This document shows positions 35,869 to 44,342 of a DNA stretch of 64,000 nucleotides, one piece after another. Origin of the DNA: Saccharothrix sp. S26 (GTDB taxonomy: Bacteria; Actinomycetota; Actinomycetes; Mycobacteriales; Pseudonocardiaceae); contig NZ_JAJUWT010000021.1 of assembly GCF_021390395.1 (NCBI RefSeq), positions 143,242 to 207,241 on the forward strand, given 5' to 3'. Position numbers and translations under genes: made by a program. Within the stretch, counting starts at the first letter, position 1. Every line of letters begins with the position of its first letter. The notes under the pieces are model-generated. The model was not told the origin of the DNA. It ran no database searches and saw only the letters and a program-made list of their open reading frames with translations.

Positions 35869-37004
35869 ACGCGGGTCCGGGCACGTTCGCCGACCTCAAC
35901 GGCGGCGAGCAGAAGAACTGGTTCGAGCAGGCCGCGGGCCGCGGCAGCTCGGGCATCGGCGCGTTGCAGGACCTGGCCGACGCCACCAGCCCGCCGGAGA
36001 TGGCGGCGGCCGGCATCTCCGGCCGCATGGAGCTGCTCCAGACCCTCGCCAGCCCCGGTCAGGCGCTGCTGGACAACGGCCTGGGCTTCCTGGTGTCGAT
36101 CGTGCTCAGCCCGCTCATCGAGATCGCGGAGTGGGCCATCGGCGACCCGGAGCAGATGCGCGCCACCGGCAACGGCTGGGAGCAGGTCGCCACCTGGCTG
36201 GACGAGGTCGCCGAGGCCGAGGGCCGGCGCGCGGACGCCACCGCCGGCCTGTGGGTCGGTGCGGCGGGTGACGCGTTCCGCAACCAGATCACCGAGTTCA
36301 GCGCCGGTGTGTCGGCGCTCGCGGAGGACGTGCGCGGGCTCAAGGAAACGCTGGACATGATCGCCGAGCTGTTCGACATGTTCGTCGAGTTCGTGATCCA
36401 GATCCTCACCGAGCTGATCATCGGGCTGATCGTGCAGTGGCTGGCCGCGCTGGCGGCCTCGTGGATCACCGCGGGCGGCTCGGTCGCGGCGGCGGGCGCC
36501 ACGACGACGGTGCAGGTCGGCAGCACGGGCATGCGGATCACCATGCGGGTGTCGAAGCTCCAGATGGAGCTGTTCAAGATCGTCAAGAGGCTGGAGGCGC
36601 TGCTGGTCCGCCTGCGCGGCCCGTTGCGCCAGGTCATCCAGCGGATGAACGGCCTGCGCGGCGGCAACATGGCCCAGCAGTTCGCGGGCCGCCACCTCGG
36701 CGCGAACCCGCTGGTCAACGTCGTCACGAGGGCCGACGACGTGACGCTGGCCTCGACCACGGGCAACCGGTTCATGCAGGGCATCACCGGTGAGGGCGCG
36801 CTGGCGGGCAACATCAGTCAGACCGTGCTGAGCGGGATGCTCGGCGGGCAGACCAGGGTCGGCGGCGCGGCGTTCAGCGCGGGCGTCGACGCCGCGATCG
36901 ACGGCGGGATCAAGTTCGGCACGGACGCCGCTCACGACGCCGCGCAGGGCAAGCCCTCCGAGGAGGAGCGGCGGGACGCGCAGGAACGCGGGTTCGCCTG
37001 GTGA
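35865..37004 (+). CDS. WXG100/PPE-like type VII secretion-associated protein
   Basis: 379 aa from GTG 35865, translationally coupled to the EspC-like gene. Residues about 95-165 form a WXG100-like hairpin with the turn motif WVGAAGDAFRNQ. A long hydrophobic/amphipathic stretch follows (about 165-215: ELFDMFVEFVIQILTELIIG). The rest is small-residue-rich with a basic helix (RVSKLQMELFKIVKRLEALL). The C-terminus (SEEERRDAQERGFAW) shows no recognisable toxin domain. It is likely exported or membrane-associated through an ESX system encoded elsewhere; no EccC or other machinery gene is in the window. Confidence 0.78.
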   Translation: MNAGPGTFADLNGGEQKNWFEQAAGRGSSGIGALQDLADATSPPEMAAAGISGRMELLQTLASPGQALLDNGLGFLVSIVLSPLIEIAEWAIGDPEQMRATGNGWEQVATWLDEVAEAEGRRADATAGLWVGAAGDAFRNQITEFSAGVSALAEDVRGLKETLDMIAELFDMFVEFVIQILTELIIGLIVQWLAALAASWITAGGSVAAAGATTTVQVGSTGMRITMRVSKLQMELFKIVKRLEALLVRLRGPLRQVIQRMNGLRGGNMAQQFAGRHLGANPLVNVVTRADDVTLASTTGNRFMQGITGEGALAGNISQTVLSGMLGGQTRVGGAAFSAGVDAAIDGGIKFGTDAAHDAAQGKPSEEERRDAQERGFAW

Positions 37005-37684
37005 AGCTCGACGGGGCACTGGCCCTGCGCCAGTCGTGGTGCGCGCCGGACGAGCCGATCCTGCTGTGCGCGCCCGTGGGCACGACCAACACCGGCTTCG
37101 ACGTCGACGGCCTGGACTGGTGGGGCGAGCCGCGCCGCGGGATCGGCGGCAAGGCGCTGCGCGCCCTGGGCACCGCGGCGGCCGCGGTGACCGCCGGCGG
37201 ACCGCGTGACCAGGCCCAGTCGCCGCCGAAGGCCGTCGTGTTCGGACCCGGGCCGGACGCGATCGCCGTGGCGCCCGGGCTGGCCGTGCGGGAGCGGTCC
37301 TTCGCATGGTGGGTGCTGACGCCCCGGCGGATGGCCTGGGTGCGCACCGACCCGGAGCCGCCGGCCGGCGAGGCCCAGCCGGACAAGTCGGTGCTCGACC
37401 AGGTGCTGGGCTTCGCCAAGAGCGCGCGGGACGCGTTCGCGGGCAAGGACCGGTTCCCGGCGCACGTCCCGGTCGAGACCGCGGACGTGGTGCCGGTGGT
37501 CGAGGTGCCGCGGAAGCGGATCACCGGGGTCGCCGTCGCGCAGCGCAAGCTGCCCTACGACTACACGCCCGGCACGGTCCACGTGCTGCGGGTCTCGCTC
37601 GTGGACGGGTCGGGCGTCGACGTCGTCGGCGGCCACGAGCCCGCCCACGCGCACCGACTGCTCGCGCTGGTCAACGGCCGGTAG
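37001..37684 (+). CDS. PH-like hypothetical protein of the type VII cassette
   Basis: 227 aa from GTG 37001, overlapping the previous stop by 4 bp. A beta-rich pattern (ERSFAWWVLTPRRMAWVRTD, then KRITGVAVAQRKLPYDYTPG and LRVSLVDGSGVDVVGGHEPA) resembles bacterial PH-like domains. No signal peptide or membrane span is present. The following 210-aa gene has the same strand order and may be a diverged relative. The function is unknown; co-occurrence with ESX-type substrates suggests a dedicated accessory. Confidence 0.75.
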   Translation: MKLDGALALRQSWCAPDEPILLCAPVGTTNTGFDVDGLDWWGEPRRGIGGKALRALGTAAAAVTAGGPRDQAQSPPKAVVFGPGPDAIAVAPGLAVRERSFAWWVLTPRRMAWVRTDPEPPAGEAQPDKSVLDQVLGFAKSARDAFAGKDRFPAHVPVETADVVPVVEVPRKRITGVAVAQRKLPYDYTPGTVHVLRVSLVDGSGVDVVGGHEPAHAHRLLALVNGR

Positions 37685-37696
37685 GGGACGACGAGG

Positions 37697-38329
37697 GTGC
37701 CGAAGAACAGGCTCAAGATCGGCGAGCTCGCCCAGCGGCGCTGGGTCGGGCCCGGTGAGCAGGTCGTCTGGGTGGTCGACCCGGAGGGGCACGTCGGCAG
37801 CACCGTCGGGCCGACGCGCGCCGCGCCGCACCCGACCGGGACGCGACCCCTGGCCGTGCCGGAGCCGGAGTGGCCGTTGCCGACCCGCGCGGTGGCCGAG
37901 GGGCGGTTCCACCACGACGAGTGGGCGCACGACCCGGCGGTGTGGGCGTGGGCCCACGCCCAGCGCCCGGACCAGGCCGCGGCCCGGTGGGCGGACCTGT
38001 TCACCGCCGGCCGGGACGAGTGCCGCCTGCTGCTGACCAACCGGCGTCTCGCGCTGGTCGTGGACGGCGAGGCGACCCGGCCCGCCGCGCCCGCGTCCGG
38101 TGGTCTGCTCGGTCGCGTCCGCGGCCTCGGCCAGGCGCAACCGGACGTGCCGCCGCTGGTGACGTGGTGGGAGGCCCCGGTCGGCACGGCCCGGTTGGAC
38201 GCCGTGCCGCTGGGACGTCAGGTCCAGCCCGAGTGGTTCGTGCGCATCGCCTTCTCCGACGGCTCCACCTTCGAGCTCCGCGACGCCCAGGCCGAGCAGT
38301 CCCTGCGCACCGCCCGCGCCAACCTCTGA
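37697..38329 (+). CDS. PH-like hypothetical protein
   Basis: 210 aa from GTG 37697, 12 bp after the previous stop. It contains CRLLLTNRRLALVVDGE, the typical first strands of a bacterial PH-like domain, and ends with EWFVRIAFSDGSTFELRDAQ. The architecture parallels the upstream 227-aa protein, consistent with an old duplication. It is cytosolic by prediction, and I recognise no specific family. Confidence 0.75.
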   Translation: MPKNRLKIGELAQRRWVGPGEQVVWVVDPEGHVGSTVGPTRAAPHPTGTRPLAVPEPEWPLPTRAVAEGRFHHDEWAHDPAVWAWAHAQRPDQAAARWADLFTAGRDECRLLLTNRRLALVVDGEATRPAAPASGGLLGRVRGLGQAQPDVPPLVTWWEAPVGTARLDAVPLGRQVQPEWFVRIAFSDGSTFELRDAQAEQSLRTARANL

Positions 38330-38395
38330 CCGCCCGCTCACGGCGGCGGGGAGGACGGGGTCGGTCCGACCACGTACTCGGTGGGAGGTGGGGAC

Positions 38396-38941
38396 ATGTA
38401 CCCGGTTCATCGCTCGATCGTGGTGTTCGACGTCGCCGGCTTCGGCCGGCTGGACAACCTCGCCCAGTTGCGGGCGCGGGAGACCCTGCGCAGCGTGGTG
38501 CGCAGGGCGTTCCGCGCCGCCGGGGTGCGGTGGTGGCGGCTCGTCGTGGCCGACCGGGGTGACGGGCTGATCCTGGTGGTGCCGGCTTCGGTGTCCAAGG
38601 TGGACCTGCTGGACCCGCTCGTGCCCCGGCTGGTGGCCGAGCTGGCGGCGCGGCCGGAGCGGGTCCGGCTGCGCATGGCGGTGCACGCGGGCGACCTGGA
38701 CCGCGACCGGCACGGCTGGACGGGCACGGACCTCGTGACCGCGTGCCGGCTGGTGGACAGCCCCGCGCTGTACCAGGGCCTGCGCGACCGGCCCGACGCC
38801 GACCTGGTGGTGATCGTGTCCGAGGCCGTCCACCGGGCCGTCGTGCGGCACGGCTACCGGGGGCTGCGGGCCGTCGACTTCCAGCCGGTCCGGGTGGTGC
38901 GGAAGGAAGTCGACGAGCCCGCCTGGGTGCACGTGCCCTAG
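38396..38941 (+). CDS. Class III nucleotide-cyclase-like protein
   Basis: 181 aa from ATG 38396 (ggaggtgggg upstream). The fold resembles class III cyclase catalytic domains, with the two metal Asp positions apparently kept: IVVFDVAGFGRLD near the N-terminus and DRGDGLILVVP near residue 50. The substrate-specifying and transition-state residues are not obvious. It ends ...PAWVHVP. Such stand-alone domains are common next to regulatory or conflict genes in actinomycetes. Its stop codon interlocks with that of the convergent sigma-factor gene through a shared CTAG. A role with that sigma factor is inference. Confidence 0.78.
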   Translation: MYPVHRSIVVFDVAGFGRLDNLAQLRARETLRSVVRRAFRAAGVRWWRLVVADRGDGLILVVPASVSKVDLLDPLVPRLVAELAARPERVRLRMAVHAGDLDRDRHGWTGTDLVTACRLVDSPALYQGLRDRPDADLVVIVSEAVHRAVVRHGYRGLRAVDFQPVRVVRKEVDEPAWVHVP

Positions 38942-41484
38942 CGGAACGCCAGCGTGCCGGTGCCCCGGCCGTCCAGCAGCGGGTCCAGCCCCGGGTCGTA
39001 GCCGACCGCGCCGGCCCGGTCCACGGTGAACGGCCACGAGCGCTGGTCGTGCAGCCGCACGCGGTGCCCGCCGGGCAGCAGCCGGAAGTCGTGCGGGGCG
39101 GTGGCGGGCCACCAGCCCGCCCCGTCCACGGCGACGTGGTCGGTGCCGGTGCGGGTGGCGTCGACCCGGATCACCACCCCGTGCACGGCCAGCACCGTGC
39201 CGCCCGCCCCGGTCAGCACGCCCTCCAGGGCGGGGTCGTAGGCGAGCGTCCCGGCCGGGGTGACGCGGAACGGGTGGCTGGTGCCCGCGGGCGTCACGAC
39301 CGAGTGGTTGCCCGGCAGCAGGCGCACGGTGCGGACCTCCTGCGGCGCGGGCCAGCCGGTGCCGCCGATGGTGAGGTTGGCGTAGTCGACGTCGTTGCCG
39401 TCCAGGACGATCGCCAGGCCGCGCACGGTCAGCGTGGACGTGCCCGCGCCGTCGAGGACCGGGTCGACCTGCGGCCCGTAGCGCACGACGCCCGCCGGGG
39501 TGACCTCGAAGTCGAGCCGGTCACCCGCCGGCGTCTGCACGAAGTGCGGGCCGGGCCACAGGTTCACCGTCTTGGTCCTGGTCTGCGACACGCCGGTGCC
39601 GGACACGGTGGCCGACTGGTAGGACAGCTCCGACGCGTCGAGGGTGATCGGCAGGCCGCGCACCCGCAGCGTCGAGGTGTCCCGGCCGGCCAGCATGCCG
39701 TCGTAGGCGGACGAGTAGCGGATCTGACCGTTCTCGGTGACGTGGAACGGGATCGTGGTCTGGCCGGACGAGGTGAGCACGTGGTCACCGGGCCGCACCG
39801 CGACGGTGAACGGCTGCGCGGTCGGGTGCCAGCCCGGGGCGGCGGCGACCGAGAAGGCCGTGTAGCCCGAGCCCGTGCCGTCGACGGTGATCTCACCGTT
39901 CCACGGGCGTGGCGGTTCCACCGTGTTCCGCGGATCCTCCGGGCCGGTCGTGGTGGTGGGGGTGTGGTTCGGGTGGGTCGTCGCGGCGGTGCGCAGCGGC
40001 TCGCCGTCCGGGGCCCCGGCGCGGCGCAGACCGCCCCGCGGCACGTCGCCGGTGCCGGAGGGGGACGGGGTGGTCGCGGAACCGGTGGCGGACGGCGGCG
40101 CGACCGTCGTGGTGGGCACCGGTCCGGGCAGCCCTTCGACCCGGTCGTGCTCGCCGTCCGGGGCGAACAACACCGAAGCCAACAGCACGAGCCCACTGAC
40201 CAACGCCACCGCGCCCGCGCCGACCCGACGCGCCACCTCCGGGTACTCCTGGGCGAAGCGCAGCGGCCAGTCGAGCTTGGCCACCTGCTCCACCACCACC
40301 GCCCGCACCCGGTCGACAGGGCTGGACGCCCGAACCGCCCTCGACGACCCACCGCGCCCCACGACCAGCCCCCGCACCCGATCGACCGGGCCGGCCGACT
40401 CGACCGCCCTCGCCGACTCGACGGTCTGCGCCGACTCGACCGGCTTCGACGGTGCGCTTGTCTGCGGCGGTTCGGCCGGCTTCGACGGTTCGGCTGTGTG
40501 CGGCAGTTCGGCAGGGTTGGGCGGTGCGCTTGTCTGCGGCGGTTCGGCAGCGTTCGGCGGTTCGACCGGCGAGGGCTCGACCGGACTGGGCAGCTCCACC
40601 GTCGGTAACAGCTCGGCCGGGTTCGGCGGCTCGGCCGTCCGCGACGGCGCATCGCGGCCCGCCAGCCCGGCCAGCGCGCGCCGCCGCTCATCGTCGTCCC
40701 CGGCGAGCACCAGCAGGCCCGGTCCGACCGCCCATCGGCCGAAGCCGCGCAGCTCTCCGAGGCGCGGCCCGCAGGTGGCGCACCCGGCGGCGTGCGCGAG
40801 CACCGCCTTCGACTGGACCGGGTCGAGCACGACGTCCCGCCCCTCCGGGACGATCGCCGCCAAGCCCTCGCACGTGTCCCGGTAGCCGCGCGCCAGCACC
40901 AGCGCGTCGAACGCCGCGCGCAGCGCGTCCCGCGCCCGGCCGAGCTGCCGGTCCACGTTCTTCACCGGCAGGCCGGTGACCGCCGCCAGCCGCGTGCCCA
41001 CGGCGTACTCGCCGCACCGGCGGGTCTCGTCGATGTGCGCGCGCATCAACGGCTGCAACGTCACGGGGATCCCCGACACGGCCGCGTCGACCGTCCGCGC
41101 CAGGTGCCGCTTGCCCATCAGGTACTCCAGCTCGACCGGCAGCTCCGGCAGGTCGCGCAAGTCCAAGGGCGGCTCGACGGGCTCCCGCACCACGTCGCCG
41201 ACCTCGGTCGCGACGGTCCGCTCGGCCGCCTTGCGCCGCTCCTTGTGGTGTTCCCGCAGCACGTTGCGGGCGATGCCGAAGACCCACTTGGACAGCTCGT
41301 CCGGCCCCCGACCGGCGCGGCCGGCGTCCAGGGCGCGGATCACGACCTCGCTCACCAGGTCGTCCACGTCGGCCGCGTCGCGGACGCGCTTGCGCACGTA
41401 GGAGCGCACCCTGGTCTGGCACAGCTCGAACAGCACCCGGCGGGCGTCGGCGTCGCCGTCGCGCAGGTCGGTCTCGACGCTCAT
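38938..41484 (-). CDS. Membrane-tethered ECF sigma factor with built-in anti-sigma-like motif and outer sensor repeats
   Basis: 848 aa. Residues 1-200 are an ECF sigma factor: region 2 (DADDLVSEVV-type ADVDDLVSEVVIRALD, KWVFGIARNVLREHHKERR) and region 4 (GTRLAAVTGLPVKNVDRQLG). Near residue 235 an HxxxCxxC zinc motif (HAAGCATC) resembles the ZAS anti-sigma domain. A Pro/Glu/Ser repeat linker follows (about 270-420), with an exact 72-bp-spaced DNA repeat at 40450 and 40522. One membrane helix (about 423-445: GAGAVALVSGLVLLASVLF) leads to an outer part with four ~75-residue repeats (TVAVRPGDHVLTSSGQTTIP and similar, each ending VRGLxIxLD). Known ECF groups with C-terminal membrane extensions exist in actinomycetes; the mode of activation is unknown. 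Confidence 0.88.
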   Translation of the reverse strand: MSVETDLRDGDADARRVLFELCQTRVRSYVRKRVRDAADVDDLVSEVVIRALDAGRAGRGPDELSKWVFGIARNVLREHHKERRKAAERTVATEVGDVVREPVEPPLDLRDLPELPVELEYLMGKRHLARTVDAAVSGIPVTLQPLMRAHIDETRRCGEYAVGTRLAAVTGLPVKNVDRQLGRARDALRAAFDALVLARGYRDTCEGLAAIVPEGRDVVLDPVQSKAVLAHAAGCATCGPRLGELRGFGRWAVGPGLLVLAGDDDERRRALAGLAGRDAPSRTAEPPNPAELLPTVELPSPVEPSPVEPPNAAEPPQTSAPPNPAELPHTAEPSKPAEPPQTSAPSKPVESAQTVESARAVESAGPVDRVRGLVVGRGGSSRAVRASSPVDRVRAVVVEQVAKLDWPLRFAQEYPEVARRVGAGAVALVSGLVLLASVLFAPDGEHDRVEGLPGPVPTTTVAPPSATGSATTPSPSGTGDVPRGGLRRAGAPDGEPLRTAATTHPNHTPTTTTGPEDPRNTVEPPRPWNGEITVDGTGSGYTAFSVAAAPGWHPTAQPFTVAVRPGDHVLTSSGQTTIPFHVTENGQIRYSSAYDGMLAGRDTSTLRVRGLPITLDASELSYQSATVSGTGVSQTRTKTVNLWPGPHFVQTPAGDRLDFEVTPAGVVRYGPQVDPVLDGAGTSTLTVRGLAIVLDGNDVDYANLTIGGTGWPAPQEVRTVRLLPGNHSVVTPAGTSHPFRVTPAGTLAYDPALEGVLTGAGGTVLAVHGVVIRVDATRTGTDHVAVDGAGWWPATAPHDFRLLPGGHRVRLHDQRSWPFTVDRAGAVGYDPGLDPLLDGRGTGTLAFR

Positions 41485-41619
41485 CGCGCACCTCGCCCGG
41501 TGCGGTCGAGCCGGTCTCCGCGTGCCATGTCGCCTCCCGAGGTCGTGGGAACTTCTCGGTGACTACGTGGCCGCGGTAATCGAGTCCTCCCCGCGTCGGG
41601 GCAAGATTTTTTCACGTGA

Positions 41620-41652
41620 CCCTCCCCGCGGGCATTGTCCCCGCGGGGAGGG
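41620..41652 (-). terminator. Terminator after the secreted-protein gene
   Basis: A 13-bp perfect inverted repeat (ccctccccgcggg/cccgcggggaggg, 7-nt loop) lies 27 bp downstream of the stop of the minus-strand secreted-protein gene and upstream of the sigma-factor gene. It likely separates the two transcripts. A t-run (ttttttcacgtg) precedes it on the plus strand. Confidence 0.75.
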
Positions 41653-41678
41653 CGGTGCGGATATCAGCCGATGCGGTG

Positions 41679-42590
41679 CTACAGCACGGCCAGCGTCACG
41701 TCGTCGACCTGCATCCACGAGTCGACGCCGGGAGCCCAGTAGCCGCTGAACACGGTGACGCCGCCGGCCGTGCCCGAGTCGAACGTGACGGTCAGCAGCC
41801 GGTAGCCGGTGCCCGCGCCGAAGCCGGTCTCGACGAACGGCGTGCCGTTGTGCGGGCGGACGCCGAAGAACCCGGCCGTGTAGTTGCCGCTGGTGCGCAC
41901 CCAGGCGTGCAGGCGGTACGTGGTGTGCGGGGTGACCGGCACGAACTGCGTGACGGCGTTCCACGCGCGGCTGGACGTGCGGATGAACGCGTTGTCCGCC
42001 CCGGACTTCGCGAACCCCCGGTCCAGGTCGATCGCCTTGAGGTCCGGCCCTTCGCTGCCCCACGGCGGCCGGACGGCGAACTCGCGCTGCTGCTCGAAAC
42101 CGGCGTCGGCGACCAGGTTGGGGCCGCGGCGCACCCACACGCAGTCCGGCACGACACCGCCGTGCCGGGTGAGCTGCACCGAGGAGATCCGCTTGGCCCA
42201 GTGCTGCCCGAACGGCAGACCGGCTTCCGGCCCGGTGAGCGCGGCCAGGTCGTCCACGGTCCGGCCGACCGCGCCGCCGTCGATGTTGGCGCACGGCCCG
42301 GAGCGGTCGGCGTTGTCCCAGACGGTCAGCACCGTGGCCGCCTGGACGTGCGCCGACGCGGGCACGTCGTCCCAGTCGTGCCAGCAGAAGATGGCGCAGT
42401 CGCGCGTGACGCCGCGCAGGAGGTAGGACGCCGACGCCGGCCCCAGCTCCACGCCGTCGTCCGCGCGCTGCGGGTTCTCCCAGAAGAACACCCGGTGGAC
42501 GGGCGACCAGGGGTCACCCTGCCCGTCCGCGTGCGCCGGAGCCGCACCCACCAGTGCGAGAAGTGCCGTTAGCACCGCGATGACACGCAT
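41679..42590 (-). CDS. Secreted protein with carbohydrate-binding-like C-terminal domain
   Basis: 303 aa from ATG 42590, with aaagggg 8 bases upstream; ATG 42596 is too close to it. The signal peptide is residues 1-21 (VIAVLTALLALVGAAPAHA). The N-terminal half is Cys-containing (DCAIFCWHDWDD, SGPCANIDGG). The C-terminal ~150 residues show a CBM4/9-like jellyroll pattern (LVADAGFEQQ, VTPHTTYRLHAWVRTSGNYT, SWMQVDDVTLAVL). It probably binds an extracellular glycan; no catalytic residues are recognised. It is upstream of the sigma-factor gene on the same strand but separated by a terminator. Confidence 0.78.
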   Translation of the reverse strand: MRVIAVLTALLALVGAAPAHADGQGDPWSPVHRVFFWENPQRADDGVELGPASASYLLRGVTRDCAIFCWHDWDDVPASAHVQAATVLTVWDNADRSGPCANIDGGAVGRTVDDLAALTGPEAGLPFGQHWAKRISSVQLTRHGGVVPDCVWVRRGPNLVADAGFEQQREFAVRPPWGSEGPDLKAIDLDRGFAKSGADNAFIRTSSRAWNAVTQFVPVTPHTTYRLHAWVRTSGNYTAGFFGVRPHNGTPFVETGFGAGTGYRLLTVTFDSGTAGGVTVFSGYWAPGVDSWMQVDDVTLAVL

Positions 42591-42611
42591 GGCCATCGCC
42601 CCTTTCCCGTC

Positions 42612-43001
42612 GTGGGGACGCTCGGTGCGCCCCTCACCCAGTACGTGGCCCGAGCGGGTCCGTCCTCCCCGCCGCACCGCGGTGGTGCGTTGGCCGCGGC
42701 CGAGGTGCTCGGGGACGCCGGCGTGGACGAGGACGATCCGGTCGTCCGGCTGGAGGTGGAGGTCGCCGCGGGCCGACCGGGGACGCCGCCTGGCGCTGGT
42801 CGCGGCGACCCGGTCCGGGATCGCGGCGGCCCGACGACGCGCTGGACCTGGCACGCGAGCCGTGGACCGCTGGTGTCCGACCGGTCGCCGGATGGGCCGG
42901 TCGACCCGAGCGTGTGCGCGATCGCCCCGCAGCACCACGAGCGGGCGCGGAGCGGTCCGGCCGCGCCCGTCCTGCGGGTGATCGCTGCGCGTGTGCCCTA
43001 A
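42612..43001 (+). CDS. Uncertain hypothetical protein, possibly frameshifted
   Basis: A 129-codon frame in the otherwise gene-free gap 42591-43122. Codon usage looks genuine over the first ~60 codons (ALAAAEVLGDAGVDEDDPVV) and worsens afterwards, where another frame reads GRRLALVAATRSGIAAARRR. This could be a small real gene, a frameshifted remnant or chance. No ribosome site or family is recognised. The remaining 120 bp before the next start hold its promoter region only. Confidence 0.25.
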   Translation: MGTLGAPLTQYVARAGPSSPPHRGGALAAAEVLGDAGVDEDDPVVRLEVEVAAGRPGTPPGAGRGDPVRDRGGPTTRWTWHASRGPLVSDRSPDGPVDPSVCAIAPQHHERARSGPAAPVLRVIAARVP

Positions 43002-43122
43002 GTCATTCCCAGCAGGTGAACGCTCACCCGAATGGCGGCACCGGGAAGGTACGGTCCGTCACGCCAGCCCTGATACGGCCATCGGGGGAGTGTCTGCTCG
43101 ACGAGCAGGGAAGGGACGAGCC

Positions 43123-44277
43123 GTGCGCCGTCTTGTGCGTGGGACCACTGTTGCCGCGATCGCGTTGACCAGCCTCATGGTGGTGAGCGCCTGCGCCAAG
43201 GACTCCGGGTCCACCGCGTCGACCGGGTCCACCGCCGCGGCCGGGTGCGAGTTCGCGACACCGCCCAGCGCGCCCGCCACCACCAGCGCCACCGACAGCA
43301 CCAGGGCCGCCGACGGCGACGAGGTCGACGGGAGCGGGCTCAAGGTCGGCCTCGCCTACGACATCGGCGGTCGCGGTGACGCGTCGTTCAACGACCTCGC
43401 CGCCGCCGGGTTCGACCGGGCGATCAAGGACCTCGGGGTCGCGAAGGAGAACACCCGGGAGCTGTCCGCCGCGCCGAGCGAGGACGAGTCGGTCAAGCAA
43501 ACCCGGTTGCGCCAGCTCGCCCGCGAGGGCTTCAACCCGGTCGTCGCGGTCGGCTTCGCCTACACCGAGTCGCTGAAGGTCGTCGCGCCCGAGTTCCCGG
43601 ACGTCCGGTTCGGCCTGGTCGACTCGGCCGTGCCGGAGGCGGCCAACGTCACGCCGCTGGTGTTCGCCGAGCAGGAGGGCGCGTTCCTGGCGGGCGTCGT
43701 GGCCGCGTACCAGAGCCGCAAGTGCCACGTCGGCTTCGTCGGCGGCGTCGACATCCCGCTGATCCACAAGTTCGAGGCCGGGTACGCGCAGGGCGCGAAG
43801 GCGGCCGCGCCGAAGATCGTGGTGGAGAAGAAGTACATCACGCCGGCCACCGACTTCACCGGCTTCCAGGACCCGGTCAAGGGCATGGAGACCGCGAAGG
43901 GCCTGATCGACAAGGGCGCGGACGTCCTCTACCCGGCCGCGGGCGCGTCCGGCATCGGCGTCTTCTCCGCGGTCAAGCAGGCGGGCGTGCTGGGCATCGG
44001 GTGCGACGCGGACCAGTACAACCAGCCCGCGCTCGCCGACAGCCGGGACGTCATCGTGGCGTCGAGCCTGAAGCGCGTCGACGTGGCGGTGTACGACTTC
44101 GTCCGGGCCGCCGCGAAGAACGACCTGGCCTCGCTGCCGAAGGTGTTCGACCTGAAGGTCGACGGCGTCGGGTACGCCACGTCCGGTGGGCGGATCGACG
44201 CGAAGCTCCAGGGCATCCTCGAAGGGTTCAAGGCGCAGATCATCGAGGGCCGGATCAAGGTCTCCGACAAGCCGTAG
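43123..44277 (+). CDS. BMP-family ABC substrate-binding lipoprotein
   Basis: 384 aa from GTG 43123 with gggaagggac upstream. The signal peptide ends in a lipobox (LTSLMVVSAC), followed by a Ser/Thr/Ala-rich tether. The mature domain is the BMP/Med/PnrA fold: KVGLAYDIGGRGDASFNDLA, FAEQEGAFLAGVVAAYQSR, HVGFVGGVDIPLIHKFEAGY, and DVLYPAAGASGIGVF. Family members bind purine nucleosides and feed them to an ABC importer, but no permease or ATPase gene is adjacent. It is a single-gene transcript ending in a long terminator. Confidence 0.92.
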   Translation: MRRLVRGTTVAAIALTSLMVVSACAKDSGSTASTGSTAAAGCEFATPPSAPATTSATDSTRAADGDEVDGSGLKVGLAYDIGGRGDASFNDLAAAGFDRAIKDLGVAKENTRELSAAPSEDESVKQTRLRQLAREGFNPVVAVGFAYTESLKVVAPEFPDVRFGLVDSAVPEAANVTPLVFAEQEGAFLAGVVAAYQSRKCHVGFVGGVDIPLIHKFEAGYAQGAKAAAPKIVVEKKYITPATDFTGFQDPVKGMETAKGLIDKGADVLYPAAGASGIGVFSAVKQAGVLGIGCDADQYNQPALADSRDVIVASSLKRVDVAVYDFVRAAAKNDLASLPKVFDLKVDGVGYATSGGRIDAKLQGILEGFKAQIIEGRIKVSDKP

Positions 44278-44286
44278 CCCGTCCGG

Positions 44287-44339
44287 CACGACGGCGGGGC
44301 CTTGCCGGGACGCGCTCCCGGCAAGGCCCCGCCGTCGTG
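44287..44339. terminator. 24-bp perfect bidirectional terminator
   Basis: A perfect 24-bp inverted repeat with a 5-nt loop (cgcgc) fills the space between the convergent BMP-lipoprotein and SDR stops (44277 and 44343). It is the strongest hairpin in the window and can stop transcription from both sides. Confidence 0.92.
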
Positions 44340-44342
44340 GGA

